Below, in pieces: positions 57,251 through 64,000 of a stretch of 64,000 nucleotides of DNA (positions are counted from its first letter, which is position 1; the number at the start of each line of letters is the position of its first letter). The notes below the pieces were generated by a model that made no database searches, was not told the DNA's origin, and was given only the letters and a program-made list of their open reading frames with translations. This DNA comes from Amoebidium appalachense (taxonomy: Eukaryota > Ichthyosporea): assembly GCA_963693365.1 (NCBI GenBank), contig CAVNZM010000018.1, positions 930,001 through 994,000 of the forward strand. The letters are read 5' to 3'. Made by a program: the position numbers and the translations under genes.

Positions 57251-58306
57251 ATGGCCCCTCCTCCTGCTCTGGTCGCCAAGGGGGCCGCTGTTCTCGAAAA
57301 GCTTTTGGAGATCTCTACCGATGCAGACGACGCAAGCCTCAAAAGTCTGGCCGTTTTGCAGTCCAACGCCCTCCCCTGGAACAGCCTGCCGGCAGAAACC
57401 GTCAACAGTGTGGTTTCAGCCCTCAAGGCGCGCTCGGTGGCTTTTGATGACCCTGAGATGGTCGGTTAGAAAGTCACCGACCAGCTGCACTTGCTCTGTC
57501 GCACTCCTCGCAGCGGCCGTGCCTCCCCCCCACCTGGGTCGCCCTCTCCCCAGCGGCGTTCTGACGGTGTAGACGTCCAAGAGCAGCTGCAGGCGCTTTC
57601 TGCCCAAGTGCAAGCCCTCTCTGTTGCCCAGTCTGGTCGCCCCAAGAAGCCCTCTGCCGGCGGCCTGCTGAGCACGCTGTCTGCGCGGGCAAAGGGCAAG
57701 GAGCCTGTCTATGCGTACGACACCGGCAGTGAAGACACCCCATCGTCGAGTGAGGATTCTGATTCCAGCAGCAGTGGCTACGGTCGTTCCTCTGGCAGCC
57801 GTCGTTCCTCTGGCCGTTCCAAACCCAACCCCAGCCGTTATCTGCTCTCCAGCGGCGCCAAAGTCAACCTGCGCGTCAAAGAACGTCTGGCCCCTTCCTA
57901 CCTCAAGAGCACCTTGGCTGACCAGGCCTCGGTCACTGCGGCTGTCCACGCGGCGGATTGGGTCAGCTACCGCAACAAACGGAAGGCTCTGACGCTTGCC
58001 CGTATGCTGGATCTGCTGCTGGCCGCCGACCCTAAGGCCCGCAAGGAGTCACCTGCTGTGGAAGTTGGTGTGCGCCGTCTGCTGGCTGTGCAGACTGCTG
58101 ATCAGTCCAACGGGGACTGGGCTGTTGCATAGCAGTTTGAGGAGCTCCCTGCGCGCAGCCTGCCCCTGCCCCCTGCCTTGGCCACCCGGGCTGTTCGTCA
58201 AGCCAAGACCCTCGCCGAAGTCACCCGGGCTCGGCGCGGACCCGGCAGTGGCCCATCCGGAGCCGGTCCATCGACCCCTCCGGGGACCGGTGGGCAGAGG
58301 GCCTAA
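57251..58306 (+). pseudogene. gag: Gag-like, two nonsense codons (E6)
   Basis: Would be 351 residues (MAPPPALVAKGAAVLEKLLE to the stop at 58304-58306). TAG at 57467-57469 replaces the Trp of VGW and TAG at 58130-58132 replaces the Glu of AVAEQ. Otherwise collinear with E1 gag. Confidence 0.9.
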
Positions 58307-58415
58307 ACGGCCCTTTGGGGGTTCGGCACGTGGTTCTGTATATTATTTTCTTGTGGCTTCCTGCCACGTGCCCTTGATTAAATATGCCCCCTAATTTTCT
58401 AAGGATTCCACAGCT

Positions 58416-60437
58416 ATGCCACGTCATGTCTTTGCCGCCTCTGATTTGTTTCCTGTTCCGGCCATTCCTGTGCCGGACCGTTCTGGACAAGCCCGTCTAC
58501 GGAATCAACGCCGTCGGCAACGTCTGTCTCACCGCCTGAAGGGGGTTACCTTGGCTAACCGTTGTCTTGGTGCCCTCAACGAGCTGTGGGCAGGCGGCCC
58601 TTGCCCATTCCCGACCCGGTTGGTGAACAGTCACCACCATGCCCTGTGGACCTTTGTCCTTAGGGCCAGCTACGATGCTATACGCGCGGGTGTCTATGAC
58701 GCTCAGCCTGCGAGTAGTGTCTTGGCTGCGTTCCCCGCAGCCTACCCTGTATTGACAGGATGGCTACCTCTCACGGCGGCAAATGCCGCTCTGCCACCCC
58801 CTGGGGTTGGAGCCACAGTGGACGTGTTGCAGTTTTAGTCTCCTACACTGCAGCCGTTTTTGGCCAACTGCGACGGCGGCCTTCTCAAGCCTGTTCCGCC
58901 GACGCCTGCAGAGCTGCGCCGCATCCGACCGGCGCATCACGTTCCCAGTGGGGAATACGGTCCCCTGCTTCTTCGGCTTCAAGACTGCGGCATGATGCAC
59001 TATTTCGAGGCGAAGGAAAAACCACTGGCCATCAATGGGCTGTTTGGGGTCCCCAAAGACACCAGAGCCCGCGTCATTTTTGACGGCCGCCGTGGCAACC
59101 TGTTCTTTGCCCGTGATCATCCTGCCCTCCAGGTGCACCTGCCCAACCCTGCCGATTTTGCCGATCTGTTGCTGGGGCCTGAGGATTGCCTCTATTTTGG
59201 CAAGTCGGACATGGACAACCAGTTCCATCGTCTTCTTGCCCCGGAGTGGCTGTGGCGGTACTTCGGATTGCCGCCTGTGTCTTCGGAGGCTGTTGGCATT
59301 TCTGGGCCCGACCGGCTTGTGTACCCGGCCATCAAGACCGTGCCCATGGGCTGGGTGCATTCTGTGCTTGTGGCTCAAGACGTCCATGGGCAGTTGGCTG
59401 ACCGAGCCGGCATGCCCCGCATTGAGCGCCTCTGTGCGATAGTGCCGCGGCCTGTGGAGGCCACGCAGCATGCCCTGTATGTGGACGACTGTGGCTGGGT
59501 CGGCACAGATGCCACCGCCATCAATCGTCAGCGTGCATTGTATCATGGCGTCACCGGCCCAGCTGGTCTTCCCTCCAATGTCAAGAAGGATGTGGCTGCT
59601 GGTTCGTCGTCCTCTATGGTGCTGCTAGGCCTGGAAATGCATCGCTCTGGGATATTGCGCCCGTCTGGCGCTTCCTTGTGCCGTCTGGTGGCGGAAACCC
59701 AGGCCGTGTTGCGTCGTGGTGTCGTCACGCAGCTCCGTTTGCAGCAGTTGCTTGGTGGTTGGGTGTGGGCGGCACTGCTGCAGCGGCCGCTTTTGTCGGT
59801 TCTGAGTGCCGTCTACAGTTTTGTGGAGCAGCTGGGGGGTCGGGAACAGCCCCTTTCCCCGCCCGTGGTGTGGGAGCTTCAGGCAATGTGTGCTTTGGCC
59901 CCTTTGATGCGTTGTGATTTGCGTTCTGGGTTTGCTAGCACCATGTTCTGCACTGATGCTTCCTTGTTGGGTGGTGCAGTGGTGTCCCGGGTGCTTCCAG
60001 CAACGCTTTTCCGCAAAGTGCTGCCTCACTGCAACCGGCGTGGCCACTACAGCCAGCTGTCAGGTCCTGTGCACGAGCCAAGCCCGTCCGCCCCCCCGGC
60101 ACCTATCCTGGCAGCTGTTGGTGGCCGGTGGACCACCAACATCAGTCATCGTTGACGCCACTCCGACCACATCAACATTCTGGAGGGAGAAGCCTTGCTC
60201 CTGGGGCTTCGTCGATTAGGTCGGTCTACGGCTGCGCGGGGCTCCCGCTACCTTTGGGGCCTTGATTCGACGGCGCTGCTTGGGGCTGTTGCTAAGGGTC
60301 GTTCAGCATCCCGACGCCTGAACCGTGTATGCCGCCAGGTGGCTGCCTACACGCTTGCCCTCGACATTCGTTTGTATTGTGTGTGGCTGCCGTCAGCCCA
60401 CAATCCTGCAGATGGTCCCTCGCGGTTTTCTGGCTGA
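58416..60437 (+). pseudogene. Reverse transcriptase-RNase H, two nonsense codons (E6)
   Basis: 673-residue frame starting MPRHVFAASDLFPVP. An N-terminal region (1-200) is specific to this family. RT palm: Asp 265 in SDMDNQFHRLL, PMGWVHSVLVAQDVH, and YVDD with first Asp 357. RNase H: Asp 514 in CTDASLLGG, Glu in ILEGEALLLGL, Asp 617 in WGLDSTALLG, Asp 666 in AHNPADGPSR. Lesions: TAG 58836-58838 (for TTG in VLQFLSP) and TGA 60153-60155 (for TGG in SHRWRHS). It copies element RNA into DNA and removes RNA. No protease, integrase or methyltransferase domain follows; the recombinase starts inside its last 26 nt. The start at MPRHV is preferred because the upstream MPPNFSK frame is not kept in all copies. 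Confidence 0.9.
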
Positions 60438-61332
60438 CCAGGCCATAAAGCCCCCAACCCTCAAGGCCTACCGGGATGCTGTTGTTGAGTTCCTGGATTG
60501 GTTGCCCCCTGGTACCGACACCAAGTCCCCCGCCGAACTGGACGACCTCCTGGTGGAGTATTTTGAGGAGTGTTATGCCATTGATCCATCGCGTGGCCAG
60601 CGTCAGCGCTGTGTCAACACAGCTGCCGGCATCAAGCATTTCATGCCACGCTTGGGTCCACACCTGCAGGCCGCCCAACGGAGCCTGCAGGGCTGGAACC
60701 GGCTTGTTCCAGCAAAGACCACGCCCCCGCTTCCGTTTTCATTGGTCCTCGTCATTGGCCATCATTTGTATTCCAAAATTGGCCCCTTGTTTGGTATTGC
60801 TGTTTTGCTTGGATTTGAGTGTTATTTTCGTGCCAGTGAGCTGCTTATGCTCACTCGTGCGGATCTTATTTTGCCCGACGACCCCGTACCCCACGACATG
60901 CCACCGGGTACAGGCGGCATCCGCCTGGCCGACACCAAGACCGGTCCAAATCAGTTTGTCCCCATCACCGACCCTTCCCTGTTGGCCATCCTGTCTTTCT
61001 GGTTCCGTGGCGCCCCCCCTTCTGCGCGGCTGTTTCCTTTCTCGTATGATGTTCTGCGTGCCAAGTTCCAAGCGGCATGTGACTCCCTCGGCCTCAACGA
61101 GTATGGGTTCCATCTTCACAGTCTTCGCCATGGCGGTGCCTCGAGAGACTACGTCAGGGGTGTTTCAGTAGAGACGATTGCTCTGCGTGGTCGGTGGAGA
61201 TCGCATGCCTCCCTCCGCCGGTATGTGCAGGCCGGCCAGTCTCTTGTTCGCGTGCCTGCGTCGCTCCTTGCCCGGGCTGCAGCGCTGCGTCAGTCACCCA
61301 CGGCATGGTTCGTTCCTTCCCGTGCCAGGTAG
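60412..61332 (+). CDS. Tyrosine recombinase of E6, intact ORF
   Basis: 306 residues, ATG 60412-60414. Catalytic residues: Arg 140 in FRASELLML, His 236 and Arg 239 in HSLRHGG, His 265 in GRWRSHAS and nucleophile Tyr 271 in LRRYVQ. Compared with E2/E3 it lacks three residues (LSI) after QSLV through an in-frame 9-nt deletion. The ATG overlaps the RNase H stop by 26 nt, in a different frame. The enzyme is expected to join the circular DNA copy to a target at the AA core seen in nested insertions. Confidence 0.9.
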   Translation: MVPRGFLADQAIKPPTLKAYRDAVVEFLDWLPPGTDTKSPAELDDLLVEYFEECYAIDPSRGQRQRCVNTAAGIKHFMPRLGPHLQAAQRSLQGWNRLVPAKTTPPLPFSLVLVIGHHLYSKIGPLFGIAVLLGFECYFRASELLMLTRADLILPDDPVPHDMPPGTGGIRLADTKTGPNQFVPITDPSLLAILSFWFRGAPPSARLFPFSYDVLRAKFQAACDSLGLNEYGFHLHSLRHGGASRDYVRGVSVETIALRGRWRSHASLRRYVQAGQSLVRVPASLLARAAALRQSPTAWFVPSRAR

Positions 61333-62029
61333 GGAGAGGTGGAGCACACCTGTGCCTGCTTGTGAGATTGATCCACAGGCACCGGCTCATGTACCCCCTT
61401 GCTGGGGCTGGTAAAGACGACATTGGCATAAGAATATTTAGTTTGTAAACGTGTTTTCTTTGCAGGAGAATTAGATAGCCCCGTTGGAGTGAAATTGTGT
61501 GTTGCGAGTGTGCTGTAAAATTTGTAGTAGTAGCATGGTGTAGGCCTTGGTGTGTTTGATGTGTGTGCAAAGTTTCAGGCTGCTAGCATTTTTATTTAGG
61601 GAGCTGTAGCTGTTTTTATGTTCTGTGGGATATGCCATATGGATATATTGATGAGTTTGAGTTATATCTAGTCCGAAATGGGCGGCAATCGATTTGGTCT
61701 TTATGATCTAAGGGTTTTAGCCACTTGTGAAAATTTTTCATTGGTTGATGTGCAGCAAAAATTCCATTTTGGTAGATTTCATGGATTTGATAGGTTCTAA
61801 GTCATTTCTTCATATTTCCATAGGCAAAAATGTGGGCCGCGCTATATAATGAGCTTGCGCAGCCCCAGGGAGGTCAGTTGCGGCGCTACTGAGCGCGTTT
61901 AGGTCTCTTTAGGCCCAATTTTTTAGCTAAGTTTTTGCCCACCCACCACACCCTTTGCCTATTTAGGCACTAGGCTACGTTTTTTGAGCATTTTTCTGTA
62001 TGACATTTATCATTCTTTTCATTGCTCCT

Positions 62030-62144
62030 GTGGAGCACACCTGTGCCTGCTTGTGAGATTGATCCACAGGCACCGGCTCATGTACCCCCTTGCTGGGGCT
62101 GGTAAAGACAACGTTGGCATAAGAAGACGACGTTGGCATAAGAA
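62030..62144 (+). repeat. B2 end of E6 with adjoining B-end remnant
   Basis: B2 ends ACAACGTTGGCATAAG-AA and is followed at once by GACGACGTTGGCATAAG-AA (62126-62144), the tail of the older unit that E6 entered. Just upstream and within B2 are three possible hairpins: TGCTCC/GGAGCA, GTGCCTG/CAGGCAC and CCCC/GGGG. Confidence 0.85.
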
Positions 62145-62500
62145 TGGGGGTTTGAGGCCCTGTTGGCACAGCAAGAGGTGAATGAGTGAGGTACCCCTGG
62201 TAGATAAGCAATCAAAAAAATGAGAGAGTGAGAGGGCCACAGACAGAGACAGATAGAGAGACAGACAGAGAGAGAGAATGAGAGAGAGAGAGATTGAGGT
62301 GAGAGCAGAAATGCATGTCACTGTTATAAACAATATACTGCAAACATATGCACCGAATATCATCAATACATGTTTTGTGTATTGTCCATGTTGGCCATAG
62401 CACAGTTATAGTAACATAACAACGAAGACACAGTCCGAGTCATGGCTGTATGGTAAATATACACGGTATACCATGAGGTTACTGGATATGTATTTACATA
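62145..62500. repeat. Duplicated flank, partner of 10236-10585
   Basis: TGGGGGTTTGAGGCCCTGTT to GGATATGTATTTACATA, nearly identical to 10236-10585; the match stops at about 62500. Confidence 0.9.
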
Positions 62501-63380
62501 CTAAGTATCTCAAGTCGTCCCGTTTATTCTTCCCGGCTTTCTCTGACTGCTCTTCTTTCATCCTATTTGTCGATTCCCGCAGATATACCCTTCGCAGATA
62601 TACCTTTTTTCTTCACTTAATATCTCTGTTCACAGTTTGAAATGCCCTCCAAACCCCCCCTCTTGTCCCAGCCCTTGCCTTCCCACCCCGTCTCCCGCTC
62701 CCTCCCTCCCCCATCAATCCCTTCAAGCTCTCCTTGCTTCCAGGTTAAAAAATACACCACACAGAGTAAAACACACTTAAATACACATATCACGACCCCA
62801 TTTTTTCCAGTTTATTCTCTTGTTTTTCCATGTCACCACATCCACTTCTTTGTTTTTAAGGCTCCCATGCTTTCCCCATTTTCGCTTTCCGCCCTCCTTG
62901 ATCCCCCTCCCCTCCCCCAACCCCCTCCCCTGCTCTCCTTGCACACTCGTTTCCTCCGGCTCCTTCTACTGCAACTGAAGAACTCGCTCTCTCTCTCTCT
63001 ATCTCTCGCTCTTCTCTCTCTCTCTCTCTTCCCTCTCTCTGTCTCTCTCTCTCTCTCTCCCTCCCCCTCTCTCTCTCTCTCTCTCCCCCCCCCTCTCTCT
63101 CTCTCTCGGTGTGTGTGTGTGTTGACATACATGCTCGCTCTTGTGCCTGCTTTCTGCTCCTTCCACGCTTTCCCCCCATTCCCTTCTCCTCTCCTTTTTT
63201 TCTGTCTGTATACTTGTTCTCAAAACCTCCCCCCTTCTACTCCCTCACTCTCTTCCCCCCATCTCCCTCTCCCTCTCCGTCTCCCTTTCCACTCCTCTGC
63301 TCCCCTCTTTTTCAAAATTTCCTCCCCTTCCCCCGGTCCCCTTTCACTGCCCCCTCCCCCCCCCTCCTCCTCCTTTCCTT
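62501..63380. other. Pyrimidine-rich DNA, no gene
   Basis: Strong T/C bias on the plus strand, with (CT)n at 62985-63107 and C-rich words. Open frames rich in Arg/Glu or Ser/Pro are composition artefacts. Confidence 0.65.
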
Positions 63381-63637
63381 CCACACACACGCACACGCAC
63401 ACACACACACACGCACACCACACACACATACACTCACACACGCACACACACACACACACACATAACACACAAACACACACACTCATACTCTCTCAATTGC
63501 TAACTCACTCACTAACTCACATTCACTCACACTCACTCCCACACACCGGTCGAGCCAAGTATCATTGTGCTGTTGATAATGTTTCTTCCCCTTCTTCTGT
63601 TTCTTTCTCATTTCTCCATTTCACTCGTCAACTTGTT

Positions 63638-63678
<41 letters not shown>

Positions 63679-63737
63679 CACAATACATGCACACACACAC
63701 ACACACACACAATGTTACGGTTACACAAACACACACA

Positions 63738-63811
<74 letters not shown>

Positions 63812-63837
63812 ATGTTACGGTTACACAAACACACACA

Positions 63838-63905
<68 letters not shown>

Positions 63906-63966
63906 ATACATGCAATGCACACACACACACACACACACAATGTTACGATTACACAAACACACACAC

Positions 63967-64000
<34 letters not shown>
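63381..64000. repeat. (CA)n arrays with recurring interruption
   Basis: Long (CA)n runs to the window end. The interruption AATGTTACGGTTACACAAAC occurs at about 63711 and 63812 and, with one change, at 63939, giving a higher-order pattern. Confidence 0.9.

Larger units (their letters stand above)
56522..62125 (+). mobile_element. YR retrotransposon copy E6 (plus), best-preserved copy
   Basis: A1 56522-57024, leader, gag 57251-58306, RT/RNase H 58416-60437, YR 60412-61332, B1 61339-61434, A2 61435-61938, spacer 61939-62029, B2 62030-62125. Taken as the reference layout. The only lesions seen are nonsense codons (two in gag, two in RT/RNase H); no frameshift. A TGTAA lies in GTTTGTAAACG at the start of A2, about 110 nt past the recombinase stop, and could serve as poly(A) signal (inference from green-algal usage). 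Confidence 0.93.

Overview
This is a eukaryotic nuclear window, and its dominant content is transposable elements. Evidence for a eukaryote: GT-AG introns, the last exons of a P4-type lipid flippase gene, LINE and DNA-transposon genes with introns, long G/C homopolymers and (CA)n/(GA)n tracts. The main retroelement has split direct repeats like the Kangaroo/PAT elements described from the alga Volvox, and TGTAA (the green-algal poly(A) signal) lies just past its last gene. I therefore infer a green alga, but nothing here proves it. I see no rRNA, tRNA, CRISPR or prokaryotic operon.

Layout. 1-2997 (+): 3' exons of a P4-ATPase, with a ~0.86 kb TIR element in the last intron. 2998-4450: no gene seen. 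4451-10235: a divergent repeat unit, then retroelement copy E1 (+). 10236-20003: a Plavaka/KDZ-like transposase gene on the minus strand, split by copy E2 (14374-19330), which carries a nested solo unit. 20137-27775: solo units, three tandem-repeat arrays (~191, ~414-426 and ~183 bp) and AT-rich DNA. 27776-38163: copy E3 (-), interrupted by a complete LINE with two open ORFs (28265-33088). 38164-38907: a recombinant solo unit. 38960-48206: copy E4 (-), interrupted by a THAP/P-element-like DNA transposon (40269-44749) that itself contains a solo unit. 48207-52516: rearranged fragments, deletion derivative E5 (+) and a nested solo unit. 52517-55881: a JmjC-like exon and further exons of an unidentified gene, with a solo unit in an intron. 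55956-62144: copy E6 (+), the best preserved, inserted into an older unit. 62145-64000: a duplicated flank, then pyrimidine-rich and (CA)n DNA.

The tyrosine-recombinase retrotransposon. Order is A1 - gag (351 aa) - RT/RNase H (673 aa) - overlapping tyrosine recombinase YR (about 306-309 aa) - B1 - A2 - ~95 nt spacer - B2. A is ~504 bp and B ~96 bp. There is no protease, DDE integrase or visible methyltransferase. Several solo A-spacer-B units are present. Because copies are nested inside one another, empty sites can be read directly: insertions occur at an AA dinucleotide that also forms the B-A junction, with no longer duplication. This fits YR-mediated integration of a circle. YR ORFs in E2, E3 and E6 are intact; every gag or RT/RNase H copy has at least one lesion except gag of E1.
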